Part shown: one piece after another, positions 1-54,496 of the stretch
Layout of the letters: the number at the start of each line of letters is the position of its first letter
Position numbering within the stretch: position 1 is the first letter of the stretch
Assembly (NCBI GenBank): GCA_963383645.1
Contig: OY726573.1
Location: 22,230,845 to 22,294,844 of the forward strand
Direction of reading: 5' to 3'
DNA length: 64,000 nucleotides
From: Muscardinus avellanarius
Taxonomy: Eukaryota > Chordata > Mammalia > Rodentia > Gliridae
Translations under genes and position numbers: made by a program
The notes under the pieces: generated by a model
The model's database searches: none
What the model was told of the DNA's origin: nothing
Seen by the model: the letters and a program-made list of their open reading frames with translations, nothing else

Positions 1-64
1 GGCAATCCTCCTGTCTCAGCCTCCCAAGCGAGGGGATTACAAGCATGCACCACCATGCCGGGCT
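1..64 (-). mobile_element. Truncated composite SINE, minus strand
   Basis: The B1-like head of a minus-strand SINE runs in from outside the window. It carries the usual text for cctcctgtctcagcctccc and ends at the SINE 5' end, gccgggct read in reverse. The tRNA-like half lies outside the window. Confidence 0.85.
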
Positions 65-610
65 TGTTTTTATTTTTAAAACATCTTTTAGATAGATGTC
101 TCCCCTAAAATTAGTCATGGAACGGTGTCTAGCCTTTGATGAATTGTTCTGGCCCCTCTTAAAAGCTGGACATTTTCAAATTCTCTTTGAAAGTGAATTT
201 TGACGGTATGGATAGTAAGATTTACTTCAGGGTTACTGTGGTTGGAAGCCCTAAGCTTCCTTTGAAGGGGAAAGGGGGTGACTTTCAGGTGAAGTTTCAG
301 AGACATGGCCAGATTTGTTTCTACCCCCTTGCCCTGGGGTAGCTGCCTCACACGGGGTCCTTGCAAGACCCTCTGGGGGCTACTTTGCTGCCGCCCTCAA
401 GAATAAAAGCCTTTATGATCCAGGGTTGCTATGCACCAGATTTTGATGCCTTTTAAATACCTTGATGCCCGTAGCACTAGAAATGCTTTCCTATTTAAAA
501 TAAATGTTAAATTTTAAAATGGAAAAAAATTTAAAAAGACTGATGATACACAATATGGAACATTTCATAAACATTCCACAAAACAGGTTGTTAAAGTTAA
601 GCATTCAGTT
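65..610. other. Unassigned intronic sequence
   Basis: About 550 bases show no SINE. A minus-strand open frame at 115-366 has no recognisable domain and lacks splice or start context. The text could be an old LTR or another decayed repeat, but I cannot name a family. Confidence 0.4.
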
Positions 611-865
611 ACAATATAACCCAGCAGCCGGGAGTGGTGGCACACGCTTGTAATCCCAGCATTCGGGAGGCTGAGAATGGAGGATCGTGGTTCGCAGACA
701 GCCTCAGCTACTTAGTGAGGCCCTCTGCAACTCAGAGAGAAACCGGCTTCAAAATAAAGAATAAAAAATAGGGCAGAGGCTGTAGCTTGGAGGTAGAATG
801 CCCCTGGGTTCCATCCCCAGACCCACAATAAATAAATAAATAAAAATAAACAATATACCCCAGCA
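611..865 (+). mobile_element. Full-length composite SINE with 16-bp target duplication
   Basis: The B1-like left half starts near 627 and the ID-like right half ends at the (AAAT) tail near 848. The element is flanked by acaatataacccagca at 611-626 and acaatataccccagca at 850-865, a 16-bp target-site duplication with one mismatch. This is a clean example of the main subfamily, with 'cattcgggaggctga' in the left half and 'cagacccac' at the 3' end. Confidence 0.93.
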
Positions 866-925
866 ACTGCACTCCCAAATATTTATTTATGAATAATTTA
901 TATTTACTTATAAGTACCTAGATTA

Positions 926-1151
926 GCCCAGTGTGGTGGCACACACATGTAATCCCAGCATTCGGGAGGCTGAGACAGGAGGATCGTGGTTTGCAGACAG
1001 CCTCAACTACTTAGTGAGGCTCTTTGCAACTCAATGAGACCCTGTTTCAAAAAATAATAATAATAAATAGAACCAGGAATGAAGCGTGGAGGTAGAATGC
1101 CCCTCGGTTCCATCCCTAGTACTGCAAAAATAAATAAATAAATAAATAAAT
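926..1151 (+). mobile_element. Composite SINE, plus strand
   Basis: The copy is complete: B1-like head with tgtaatcccagcattcgg, linker, tRNA-like half with ggtagaatgcccctcggttc, and an (AAAT) tail. Confidence 0.9.
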
Positions 1152-1284
1152 CTAGATTATATAAAGTTTAATATGTAACCCACATTATATACTTTATATA
1201 TTATGAATAATTTTGTAATATAAATATATCTACAAAGACTGGTACGTAAACATTCATACCATCTTCATTTATAATAGCTAAAAA

Positions 1285-1725
1285 ATAAGCCACACGTGGT
1301 AGCACACACTTGTAATCCCAGTACTTGGGAGGGTGAGCAGGAGGATCACAGGTTTGAGGCCAGTCTCAGCTACTTAGTGAAGTCTTGTGTCAAAATAAAA
1401 AATAGCCAGGCTTGTTGGAGCATGCTTGTAATCCTAGCATTCAGGAGGCGGAGACTGGAGGATTAAGTGAGACTCTGTTTCAAAAACAAAAAGACTGAAA
1501 AATAAAGTTGGCAAAATAATAAAAGTAGGTCTAGGGGTGTAGCCCAGATGTAGAAAGTCCCTGAGTTCAATCTCCAAGTGCTGGGGGGGTGTTCAGAGGT
1601 GGAATGTCCCTGGATTCAATCTCCAGAATCACCCAAAATTCTGGGGGCTGGGAGTATAGCTTGAAGATAGAATGCCCTTGAGTCTGTCAATCCCCAGAAA
1701 GAAAAAAAAAAAAGGTAAAAAAAAT
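1285..1725 (+). mobile_element. Cluster of broken SINE halves
   Basis: Two B1-like halves (about 1288-1400 and 1401-1500) are followed by three tRNA-like right halves (about 1519-1590, 1592-1640 and 1641-1700). This suggests nested or recombined copies rather than one element. Confidence 0.75.
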
Positions 1726-1747
1726 TTTTTTATATAAAATTTGTGTG

Positions 1748-1919
1748 TATGGTACTAGGGATTGAACCCAGAAGCATTCTACCTTTAAAGATACACCCCC
1801 AAAACAATTTTCTTATTTGGATAAGAGTCTGGCTAGGCTGATAAGTCTCACAACTTTCTGAAGCTGTCCTCAAACCTGCGATCCTATCTCAGCTTCTCAA
1901 GAACTAAGTATGCCCGGCT
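1748..1919 (-). mobile_element. Diverged composite SINE, minus strand
   Basis: It starts with ggtactagggattgaaccc (the reverse of the tRNA-like 3' end) and ends at agtatgcccggc. Internal parts are shortened. Confidence 0.8.
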
Positions 1920-1924
1920 CTTCA

Positions 1925-2302
1925 TACAAAGTTTTAGAACCATCAGAATGAGCTGATAATGACAGAAACCAGAAGAATGGTTACCTAAGGTGATGGTAGG
2001 GAATGAGGAAGAATCAAGAAAAAACATGTGGCTTGATGGAAATGTTCTATATGTTGGTGTGGTATGGTTAGAGATGTATGATTTGTCAAAACTCATCAAA
2101 CTGTACACTTAAAGTAAGTGTACTTCATTATTTTTCCTCATCATTGTCATTATTATTATTTTTGGTACTGGGGCTTGAACCTAGGGGTATTTTACCTCCA
2201 AGCTTCACTCCCAGTTTGGGATGACATATGCTTAGGATTACAAGCGTCTGTCACCTGCTAGTGTACTTCTTTATATATAAATGAAACTTCAATGAAGATG
2301 GT
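1925..2302 (+). mobile_element. Old L1 3' UTR fragment, interrupted by a SINE
   Basis: Text such as tttgtcaaaactcatcaaac and tgtacacttaaag is typical of the 3' end of mammalian-wide L1 (L1M-type). A minus-strand SINE fragment at about 2158-2262 splits it. The repeated agtgtacttc on both sides looks like the target duplication of that insertion. Confidence 0.7.
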
Positions 2303-2313
2303 ATTTTTTTTCT

Positions 2314-2865
2314 TTGAGGTACTAGAGATTCAACCCAGGGGCATTCTACCTCTGAGTACATCCCTAGCCCTATTTTTGTTGTTGTTGTTGTTAATTCTTT
2401 ATTTTGAAACAGGGTCTAACTAGGTTGATACCTGTGATCTTCCTGCCTCAGTCTCCCAAGCACTGGGATTACAAACATGTGCCACTATGTTTGACTGAAG
2501 ATGGTTTTGTTAAAGGTAGTTATTTCTAGGGAATAGAAATGGGCAAGGTGGGACAGAAGGTCAGTAATTTCATTAAAAAACTCTCTTCTATTTGATTTTA
2601 AAACTCATGCATGCATTATCATTCTTTTTAATTTAAAATGTGTCATAACAAATATGCATTGTAAAGTACCTTTTTTTGGTACTGGGGATTGAACTCAGGC
2701 ATTCTATCTCTGAGCTACACCTCCAGCCCTATTTTTATTTTCAAAACAGGATCTCTCTAGGTTATGAGTGTCTCACTACTTGCTGAAGCTGTCCTCGAAC
2801 CTGTGATCCTCTTGTTTCAGCCTCCCAAGTACAGGGATTACAAGCCTGCGCCACCACACCCAGTT
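2314..2865 (-). mobile_element. Two minus-strand composite SINEs
   Basis: The copies lie at about 2314-2494 and 2671-2865. Each begins with the reversed tRNA-like half (gaacccaggggcattctacc and variants) and ends with the reversed B1 head (ccaccacacccag). Old intronic sequence lies between them. Confidence 0.85.
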
Positions 2866-2943
2866 TGTAAGATTACTTTTTTCTTGGACAAATAACATGA
2901 CACATGCACTGAAGATAAAATTGTTTAAAAATTTCCAAATTAG

Positions 2944-4131
2944 AGCTGGGTGGAGCTGGGTGTAGTCAAGCACACTTGTAATCCCAGCACTTGAGAAGCT
3001 GAGGCAGAAGGATCACAGTGTGTGGACAGTCTTAGCTACTTAGTGAGACCCTCTACAACTTGGTGAGACCCTGTTACAAAAATAAAGAATAAAAAATAAG
3101 GCTGAGGGTGTAGCTTGGAGATAGAATGCCCCCAGATTCAATTCCTGGTACTGAAAAAAACAAAAATTGAGCTGGGGTGTAGCTCAGAGGTAGAATGTCC
3201 CGGAGTTCAATCCAAAGTATGCAAAAAAAAAAAAAAAAAAAAAATCAATCACACTGCTAGTAAAAAATAGAAGGCAACAAAGCCTGGCATAGTGGCACAT
3301 GCCTGTAATCCCAGTACTTGGGAGGCTAAATTAGGAGGATCAAAGGTTTGGGACCAGCCTCGGCTACTTAGTAAGGCCCTCCAGAATTTAGTGAGACTTT
3401 CTTTCAAAATAAAGAATAAAAAATAGGGTGGAGTTTGAAGGTAGAAAGCCCTTGGGTTCAATTCCCAATGCTGGAAAAAAAAAATAAAGGCAACAGGAAA
3501 CATGCTATCAAATCCTTTTCCATGGTCAAATTCAACCTCTCTGCACTAAATATGGGGTACTGATTAAAACACACCTTATAGGGTTAGTTAGGTACTATTA
3601 TAAAGTATCTATCAGCAGGGTGTGGTAGCACACTTATAATCTCAGTACTTGGGAGGTTGACCACGTGTTCATGGCCAGCCTCAGGAATTTAGCGAGACCT
3701 TTTAAAAATCAAAGGGGCCGCCGGGCATGGTGGCCCACTGTAATCCCAGTGCTTGGGAGGCTGAGACAGGAGGATTGCATAGGTTCAAAGCCAGCCTCAG
3801 CTACTTAGTGAGGCTCTCAGCAACTTAGTGAGACCCTGTTTTCAAATAAAGTATAAAAAAGGTCTGGGAATATAGCCCAGAGGTAGAAAAAGGCCCTGGG
3901 TTCCACCCTCAGTACCACCAAAAAAAAAAAAAAAGAAAAAGAAAAAAAAATCAAAGGGTCTGGGTGCGGTGGCGCACGTTTGTAATCCCAGCATTCAGGA
4001 GGCTGAGCCTAAGCTACTTAGTGAAGCCCTTCGCAACTCAGTGAAACCCTGTTTCAAAAATAAAAAGACTACAGAATAGGGCTGGGGGTGTAGCTCAGAG
4101 GGACAGTGCCCCTGGTTTCCATTCCCAGTAC

Positions 4132-4167
<36 letters not shown>

Positions 4168-4974
4168 ATCAAAGGCCTGTCGTGGTGGCACACATTTGCA
4201 TTAAGGTTCACAGCCTCAGCTACTTAGCAAGACCCTTTGCACTCAGTGAGACCTGTTTCGAAAAATAAAAAGACTAAAAAAAATAGGACCGGGATGGAGC
4301 TTGAAGGCACAATGCCCCAGGGTTCCATTCCCAGTACCCCAAAAACTCAGTGAGACCCTGTTTCAAAAAAATAGGGCTAGGGGTATAGCTTGGAGGTAGA
4401 ATGCCCCTGGGTTTCATCCCCAGTACCACAATAAATAAATAAGTAAATAAAAATAAAAAATTTTTAAAATAAAAATAAAGAAAATTAGGATGGGAGTGTA
4501 AATCAGAAGTAAAAAACCCCTGGGGGGAAAAGAAAGTATAACATTGGGCCACGTATATACCTATAATCCCAGCAACTCAGAATGCTGATACAAGAGGTTG
4601 CTAAATTCCAGCCAGCCTGAGCAACTCAGCAAAACCCTGTCTGAAAATAAAAAATGTAAAAGCTAGAGATGTAGCTCAGTGGTCAAGCATCCCTGTATTC
4701 AATCTCTAGTATTGCAAAAAAGAAAGTATCTGTCTCTGTGGAAATGGTCTTAAGTATTAGTTCCCTTTGCCTTTTTTCTATATTATTTAAGATAATGTTG
4801 CCAGGTGTGGTGGCACACGCTTGTAATCCCAGCATTCGGGGGGCTGAGAACAGAGGATCGTGGGTGGCAGACAGCCTCAGCTACTTAGTGAGGCCCTGTT
4901 TCAAAATAAATAAAAAACAGGGCAGGAGGTGTAGCTCAGAGGTCAAATGCCCCTGGGTTCCATCCCCAGACCCG

Positions 4975-4990
<16 letters not shown>
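2944..4990 (+). mobile_element. Dense plus-strand SINE array
   Basis: About ten full or partial SINEs follow each other, all in plus orientation: heads near 2944, 3281, 3614, 3722, 3957, 4174, 4546 and 4798, with extra isolated tRNA-like halves near 3168, 4370 and 4490. Long A tracts end most copies. Little non-SINE sequence remains. Confidence 0.88.
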
Positions 4991-5006
<16 letters not shown>

Positions 5007-5060
5007 TTTATAAATAGTATATAAATATAAATATATACAAGTATATATATAGTATGCCAC
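4991..5060. repeat. (TA)n and AT-rich tract at a SINE tail
   Basis: A (TA) run at 4991-5008 follows the A tail of the preceding SINE directly and continues as imperfect TATAAA-rich DNA to about 5060. Confidence 0.9.
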
Positions 5061-5202
5061 AGAGACCCATCTGGGGCCTGTCTTTTAAGCTAAAATGATA
5101 CTTGCTTTAGCTGAAAATCAAAGTTGTCCATACTCCAACACAAACACATATGAAAACTTCATTTGTAAACAAAACTCAAATAATGTTTAACAGTACAAAC
5201 TT

Positions 5203-5637
5203 TTTTTTTTTTTTTTGCGGTACTGGGGATGGAACCCAGGGGCATTCTACCTCCAAGCTACACACCTAGCCCTATTTTTTATTCTTTATTTTGAAACAGG
5301 GTCTCATTGAGTTGAAAAGGGCCTCATTAAGTAGTAGCAGAGGCTGTCTGCCAACTGTGATCCTCCTATCTCAGCCTCCCGAATGCTGGGATTACAAGCA
5401 TGTGTCACCATGCCTGGCTTTAAAAAAATTTTTTTTTAAGGAACTAGGGATAGAACCCAGGGGCATTCTACCTCCAAGCTACACCCCCAGCCCTATTTTT
5501 TTATTCTTTATTTTGAAAGTGTCTCGCTGAGTTGCAAAGGCCCTCACTAAGTAGTAACTGAGGCTATCCGAGAACCAGGATCCCCCCTGTCTCAGCCTCC
5601 CAAATGCTGGGATTACAAGTGTGTGCCACCCTGCCCA
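5203..5637 (-). mobile_element. Two adjacent minus-strand SINEs
   Basis: The copies are at about 5203-5418 and 5437-5637. Both keep the tRNA-like and B1-like halves. Confidence 0.88.
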
Positions 5638-5671
5638 CTTTTTTTAAAAAATTTTTTAAAGAAATGCAGAC

Positions 5672-5873
5672 TAGCCGGGCGTGGTGGTGGAGCATGCTTA
5701 TAATCTCCACTTGTAACCTCCGTGCTTGGGAGGCGGAGACAGGAGGAATACGCAGGTTCGAAGCCAGCTGGGCTGGTTTAAGAGACCCTGTTTCTAAATT
5801 TAAAAAAAGTATAAGAATAGGTCTGGGAGTGTAGCCCAGAGGTAGGAGGGTTTCCAGGAACCCCAGCACCCCC
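5672..5873 (+). mobile_element. Composite SINE, 'fold-tail' subfamily
   Basis: This copy has the diagnostic left-half ending ggctggtttaagagaccctg and the right-half ending tttccaggaaccccag, separating it from the commoner subfamilies. Here it is called subfamily C. Confidence 0.85.
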
Positions 5874-6548
5874 CACACACACAGACACACAAAATGCAGA
5901 CTGGCACGTGCAGTGCATAATTCGGATGTGTTTGGAGTCTTGGAAGCTTGATTATCCCACATTTTCCACGAATGGGCCTTGAGCTCCTTTGGAAGTTCTA
6001 ACAAGGGAGTGCAGCTACTCAGATACCCCTGACTGAAGACCAGTCCTCCTCTATTCAGGAGGGACACACATAGAGTGGTGAGGGAGAAAGAGGACACCCA
6101 CAGAGCCAGCCAGATCAGCTGAATCAACCCTGACAATCAATGGGGTGGCGGGTGTTACAGCCAGATCCTTCACATACTGAACTTTATAAAGGTGAAAAAT
6201 CTTTCCTTTGTTTTAAAGGTGCAAGGGAGCACCTGGCTTCCACATTAATCAATTCCGAACTTATTCAAATATTCACTTAACTCTCACAATTATTCTTTCC
6301 CTTTCTGTTTCCCTCTAAGCTGCCTCTCTTTTCTACCAGCTCTGTCCCGTTCACTGCCTTATTAATTCATGCAACTATCAAAATTTACTGGACACCTAAA
6401 AACTGCCAGCACTGCTGAGTACTGGGGATACTATGCTGAGTAAAATAATGCAGAACATGATTACATGCCTCATGGGATTTACAATGGGAGGAGGGGGGAC
6501 AGAAATTAATTGAACAAACAAAATATGTAAATTTACTTCTGTGATTAT
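5874..6548. other. Intronic sequence without a gene
   Basis: The long minus-strand frame overlapping 5564-6136 runs through SINE sequence and has no domain. The part around 6370-6500 resembles an old mammalian interspersed repeat (a 'ctgagtactggggatac' type motif). No exon is supported. Confidence 0.55.
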
Positions 6549-6840
6549 TAATAAGAAGTGTATACTGAGCGTTTACTATGTATTAGGCAGTGAGCTAAGT
6601 ACTTTATGTGAAATAATACACTTAGTTCCCCCACTAACCTTAGTCAATAGTTGCTAAGTATCATTACCCTCAATTCGCAGAAAAGAAAAAGAATGGGGCC
6701 GAGATGTAGCTAAGTAGCAGCCCTGGATTCGATCCACAGTGCCAAAAAAAGACAGAAAAAGAAAAGGAAGTAAAAGAAGTTACTATTGTGCACCCAAAGT
6801 CACACTTCTAATAAGTGGGAAAAAAAGGAATTAGGGTTTC
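6549..6840 (+). mobile_element. MIR element split by an ID-like insertion
   Basis: The MIR core is readable as gagctaagtactttatgtg, attaccctcaattcgcagaa, and then caaagtcacacttctaataa. A monomeric ID-like piece with an A-rich tail (about 6694-6771) interrupts it. MIR is an ancient tRNA-derived SINE shared by mammals. Confidence 0.75.
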
Positions 6841-7043
6841 AAAATAAAGGGATTTAGTCTAGTATGTAAGGTCAAAGAAGACTTCCTGAAGCAGTAAGAA
6901 CTGAGCTGAGTTTGAACATTATGTTAGCCTTTGAGGGAACAATAAAGAACAATCTAGGCAGTAGGCAGAAGAAAAAGAATGGCCTTGGGTGTCAAGGGAG
7001 GCAAGAATATGCAAGACATTGGAAATTTAAATTTAAAAAGGAA
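6841..7043. other. Decayed old repeat, no gene
   Basis: The text around 6860-7000 (gaagacttcctgaagcag and gagctgagtttgaac) resembles an old interspersed repeat that reappears at 7246-7620 and in the SMYD4 leader region. I cannot name the family. Confidence 0.4.
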
Positions 7044-7245
7044 GCCTGGCATGGTGGAGCAAGCTTGTAATCCCCGTGCTTGGAAGGCTGAGACAGGAGG
7101 ATCGTACAGGTTTGAAGCCATCCTCGGCAACTTAGTGAGACCCTGTTTCCAAATAAAAAAATATATCAAATAGGTCTGGAAGTATAGCCCAGAGGTAGAA
7201 AGCCTCTGGGTTCCACTCCTAGTACCACCGAATAGATAAGAAATA
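7044..7245 (+). mobile_element. Composite SINE, subfamily B
   Basis: The diagnostic text is 'aatccccgtgcttgg', 'gtttccaaataaaaa' and 'tctggaagtatagccc', with a 3' end in 'agtaccacc'. The copy is complete. Confidence 0.88.
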
Positions 7246-7957
7246 AAAATATAAAAAAAATAAATTTAAAAAGAAAAACAAGCTGGAAAGAAATCAGACG
7301 CTATGATGAGAATGAAGTGGGAGCTGTCTGGGCAAGAAATGACATGTGCTAGGAATAATAGAGATGGTCTTAAAAGAACTGCATGGAGATAAAAAAAAAA
7401 TCCTGCACTTGATGATAAACTGGACCTCCAGAGTGATGGATAATGTAGAAAGAATGACTATTCTTGCTAGCATAATTTGATGAATAATGGCACTCTTTAT
7501 TGATAGGAACATCAAAAGACTCAGACTTAGCAAGATAACAAATTTGCTTTGGAATATGTTGAATTTAAGATGAGTTTGAGAATCAGGTGGGGAGACAGAT
7601 TATAGAAGCCTGTCTTTTAGAGGAAAGGTGGCTGGCCTTGGTGAACACTTGACATAAATTAGTAAGCAAATGATATGGTAATGAATTGCCCGGGGAGAAG
7701 AGGGCCTAGATGAAAACTGAAGTCAACAAAAATTTACAAAAGAAACCCTGCAAATAAGACGAGAAACGAGCTGCCAGGCTGAGCCACACAACCCCAAAGA
7801 AGGCAGTGTTAGCAGAAAAGCAGCAAAGATCAACAGACCCAAATACTTCTGAGAATTCAGGTAAACTGGAAACTGAAAGGGGCTGCCGGACTTAGGACAT
7901 GGAGGCATACAAGGATCAGGAGAACGTCTGAATCGAGAAGGCTAACGAGCTCTTGAA
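7246..7957. other. Intronic sequence, decayed old repeat, no gene
   Basis: No young SINE and no supportable exon is visible. Part of the span (7440-7600) looks like the same decayed repeat as 6860-7000. Short frames on both strands lack domains. Confidence 0.45.
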
Positions 7958-8135
7958 GACCGGCGTGGGGGCGCACGCTGGTAATTCCAGTACTTGGAAA
8001 GCTGAGAGCCGAAGATCGCTGGTTCGCAGCCAGCCTCAGCTACTTAGTGAAACCTTGTTTCAAAATAAAGAAAAAATAGGGTTGGGGTGTAGCTCGGAGG
8101 TAGAATGCCCCTGGGTTCAATGCCTAATACTTAAA
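7958..8135 (+). mobile_element. Composite SINE near the RPA1 promoter
   Basis: A plus-strand copy begins gaccggcgtgggggcgcacg and ends in an A-rich tail at about 8145. It lies about 320 bases inside RPA1 intron 1 from the exon 1 donor, the closest SINE to the promoter on that side. Confidence 0.85.
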
Positions 8136-8453
8136 GAAAAAAAGAACTCATGGGAAATGAAATGGATAAAAACAACTCTAGAATAAAGTTGGGCTGTGGA
8201 TGAAGGAAAGAGGACTGAGTGGCCCTGGGAGAGAGGGAGGAGGGGTTTTTATTTTAAGTAGAAGAAACGTCAGACAAAAGACAATCCTTTGAGAGGTGAT
8301 GATAGGAAAGACACCCCGGGTCTATTTTCCTGTTCTATTCTCACACCCCCGGCCCTGCTTCTCCTTTTACCGCAGAGAATCCTAGGGCCCACGGCTCCCT
8401 TCCCCTTCTTCACTCCACACTACTCCCCACCCGGTTCCCAGGCGTTTCCTCAC

Positions 8454-8486
8454 CGAAATGGCCCCCTCGCTCAGGTGGCTGACCAT
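8454..8486 (-). CDS. RPA1: RPA1 coding exon 1 (replication protein A 70 kDa subunit, N-terminus)
   Basis: RPA1 is the large subunit of the heterotrimeric single-strand DNA binding complex RPA, acting in the nucleus in replication, repair and checkpoint signalling. On the minus strand an ATG at 8486-8484 opens 11 codons reading MVSHLSEGAIS, followed at once by a GTGAGG donor. Human RPA1 starts MVGQLSEGAIA from memory, with the splice at the same place, so 8 of 11 residues agree and the phase-0 junction agrees too. The exon sits in the CpG-rich promoter facing SMYD4, as in human. All later exons, with the OB-fold DNA-binding domains, lie outside the window. The short length is the main uncertainty; position, splice site and synteny support it. 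Confidence 0.86.
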
Positions 8487-8567
8487 GGCTGCACCGCACT
8501 AACTCCCGCGCTCGCGCTCCTCCGCAGCCCCAGCTTCACTACCGGGAGTCCCGCGGGCTGCGCAACG

Positions 8568-8572
8568 ATTGG
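8568..8572 (-). promoter_or_regulatory. Reversed CCAAT box (NF-Y type)
   Basis: ATTGG within aacgattggtcgg lies 82 bases upstream of the RPA1 ATG. This spacing is common for NF-Y in TATA-less CpG promoters. It is a motif match only. Confidence 0.55.
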
Positions 8573-8652
8573 TCGGAGGAGCTGCGCGCGCCACTCAGGC
8601 CCCGGACGTGCGCGCGGCACGGGGGCGGGCCTAGGCGCCGAGCAGACTCCTC

Positions 8653-8657
8653 ATTGG
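8653..8657 (-). promoter_or_regulatory. Second reversed CCAAT box
   Basis: ATTGG within ctcattggccg pairs with the first box about 85 bases away. It is a motif match only. Confidence 0.5.
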
Positions 8658-8672
8658 CCGACGCGTGTTGGT

Positions 8673-8680
8673 TCACGTGA
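8673..8680. promoter_or_regulatory. TCACGTGA palindrome (E-box, USF/MiT-TFE type)
   Basis: A perfect 8-base palindrome TCACGTGA matches the USF site and the CLEAR-type E-box. It sits 1 base from the E2F-like site. Binding is inferred. Confidence 0.55.
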
Positions 8681-8681
8681 C

Positions 8682-8690
8682 TTTCCCGCC
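8682..8690 (+). promoter_or_regulatory. E2F-like site TTTCCCGCC
   Basis: The sequence fits the E2F consensus TTTSSCGC. E2F control is expected for RPA1, an S-phase replication gene, so it is a reasonable candidate for cell-cycle regulation of the shared promoter. Confidence 0.6.
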
Positions 8691-8717
8691 GCCGGGTTCG
8701 AGGCTTAGTGGCGAAAT

Positions 8718-8764
8718 GCGTGGATGGCGGGATGGATGGCGGGGCGTGGATGGCGGGATGGGCG
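8718..8764 (+). repeat. Short tandem repeat with three ATGGCGG (YY1-like) cores
   Basis: Imperfect units of gtggatggcggga place ATGGCGG at 8724-8730, 8736-8742 and 8750-8756, 12 and 14 bases apart. ATGGCGG is the core of the YY1 site often found just downstream of starts in CpG promoters. The array lies on the SMYD4 side. Confidence 0.7.
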
Positions 8765-8900
8765 GCTAGGCCTGGGGGCGGGGCGCCGAGCTGAGCGGCA
8801 CGCCAGGCGTGGCCGGGTCCTGCTGAGAAGGCGGAAGGCCCCGGTTTCCAAAGCCCTTTCAGCCGGCTTTCTGAAGCATCCCCGCTGAGACAAATTGACG

Positions 8901-9905
8901 GATGGACAGACTGGCAACTCAGAGAACAGTCTGAGCTGCTTTTTTTATTACTTTGCTTCTAAATATAGGCAAAGCAGTGACCTAGTTCCTCCAGCAACCC
9001 AGTGCAGGCCTACCGCCCGTGCCAGGCCCTGAGCTTGGCACCGTGGGGTCCTCAGAAGGTAAATAAGGCCGGGTCTCCGCCCTCGGAAGAGAGCACAGTC
9101 TGTCTGGGGAGTTTCCGCCCTTTGAAACCCAAACTTTAGGTCGACGGACCTCAAGCGTGCAGACAGAAAAGTAGGGAAGGCTTTCCCGAGGAGGAACCGT
9201 TTGAACTGAGTCAAATAAGCGTGGAAACGTACCAGGTGTGCTCCAAGTGGCAGTAGGAATGATCCTGGAAGCACGAATGACCTATGGAACAACTCTGGAG
9301 AGATGAAATCACCTGGCAAGCTCAGTATGGTAAACTAGAGGAGAGAATTAGAAACTAAGCCACGGGTCAAGTTGGGTCTCCCTGTATGTCAGGAAGAGCA
9401 CCGATGCATTTAAGGCAGAGGATGGATTGAAAGAGAAGAAAGGATGAAACAGAGTCTGGAGATTAGGTACGAGGCTCTGCAAAGAATCCCCGGCAAGAGA
9501 TGTGAACGTTTTACTGAAGCCTGGGGTTTGAAGAAGAAAACTCATCTATGTGAGAAATAGAATATTTGAATAGTTAAATTTAAAAAAATCTGGAATGATT
9601 TGAGCAACTAAACTAGGTGGAGATCTAGAAGGGCTGGGATGTTGTTACCTTCTGTAATCTAACTTGTCTTTGTTTAATCACCACTTAGGATAGTTCCTAG
9701 AATTAAATAGGTTTTCAATAAATATCTCTGAATGAAAGGATGGTGAGTTGTTATGAAAGACTATAGAGTCTTCTTCAGCATAAGAACAACTATAGAAAAA
9801 GACCAAAAGATTATTTTGTTGTTTTATACTTGCTTGGATGAAAACTTGATTTTTCAGATTGTACATGTAGAAATTTGAATTCCTATCTTCTTTTTCACTT
9901 TATAG
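8901..9905 (+). other. SMYD4: SMYD4 5' non-coding region / intron before the coding start exon
   Basis: About 1 kb free of SINEs lies between the promoter and the first coding exon. Part of it (about 9160-9500) resembles a decayed old interspersed repeat. Minus-strand frames at 8948-9319 and 9348-9545 show no domain and are not called. A non-coding exon must splice to the acceptor at 9904-9905, but its donor is not clear. Confidence 0.5.
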
Positions 9906-9917
9906 ATCTAAAGTAGC

Positions 9918-54234
<44,317 letters not shown>

Positions 54235-54496
54235 AATTCCAAGGAGACTCTGGCCCACAGAAAAGAAGCCATGGCAGATGAGTTAAAGAGATCCTGCTGC
54301 TGCTGACTCGCTTCAGGAAAGCCAGGGATCACCAGCACAGCGGACTCAGAAAACATCGCAGTGGAACAGACACACACTTGTATTTTGATAGCATGTTTTG
54401 AAGTAGTTAATTATCCTCCAGTAAAAACTCCCAGTCCCCAGAAAAGACTCACAACTAGTATCTGGAGAATCCAAGCCCTTTAAAAGGATTGTAATG
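54235..54496 (+). other. SMYD4: SMYD4 3' UTR start
   Basis: This is non-repetitive sequence after the stop. No perfect AATAAA occurs before the first downstream SINE; an AGTAAA variant lies at about 54419-54424, and the first AATAAA is in SINE linker sequence near 54619. The true end is unresolved, and a SINE-supplied poly(A) signal is possible. Confidence 0.5.

Larger units (their letters stand above)
1..8453 (-). other. RPA1: RPA1 intron 1 (3' part outside window)
   Basis: This is sequence downstream of RPA1 exon 1 on the minus strand. I searched both strands for the second RPA1 exon (human residues from about AIMQKGD) and did not find it, so the whole span is taken as intron 1. It is filled with SINEs, L1 and MIR fragments and some unassigned sequence, listed separately. 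Confidence 0.7.
8487..8900. promoter_or_regulatory. RPA1/SMYD4 bidirectional CpG-rich promoter
   Basis: The DNA between RPA1 exon 1 (minus) and the SMYD4 transcript (plus) is GC-rich with many CpGs, in sharp contrast to the AT-rich repeats around it, and it contains no SINE. It holds two reversed CCAAT boxes, a CACGTG box, an E2F-like site and a GATGGCGG tandem repeat; no classical TATA box was seen. The head-to-head layout implies a shared promoter. The transcription starts and the SMYD4 non-coding first exon are not defined here; the latter should lie between about 8690 and 8900. Confidence 0.82.

Noticed and set aside
5564..6136. 190-residue minus-strand open frame
   Set aside because: It runs through two SINEs, has no domain and no splice or promoter context within RPA1 intron 1.
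8289..8708. 139-residue plus-strand frame across the promoter
   Set aside because: It is a GC-rich CpG-island frame opposite RPA1 exon 1, with no homology that I recognise and no stop bias at this composition.
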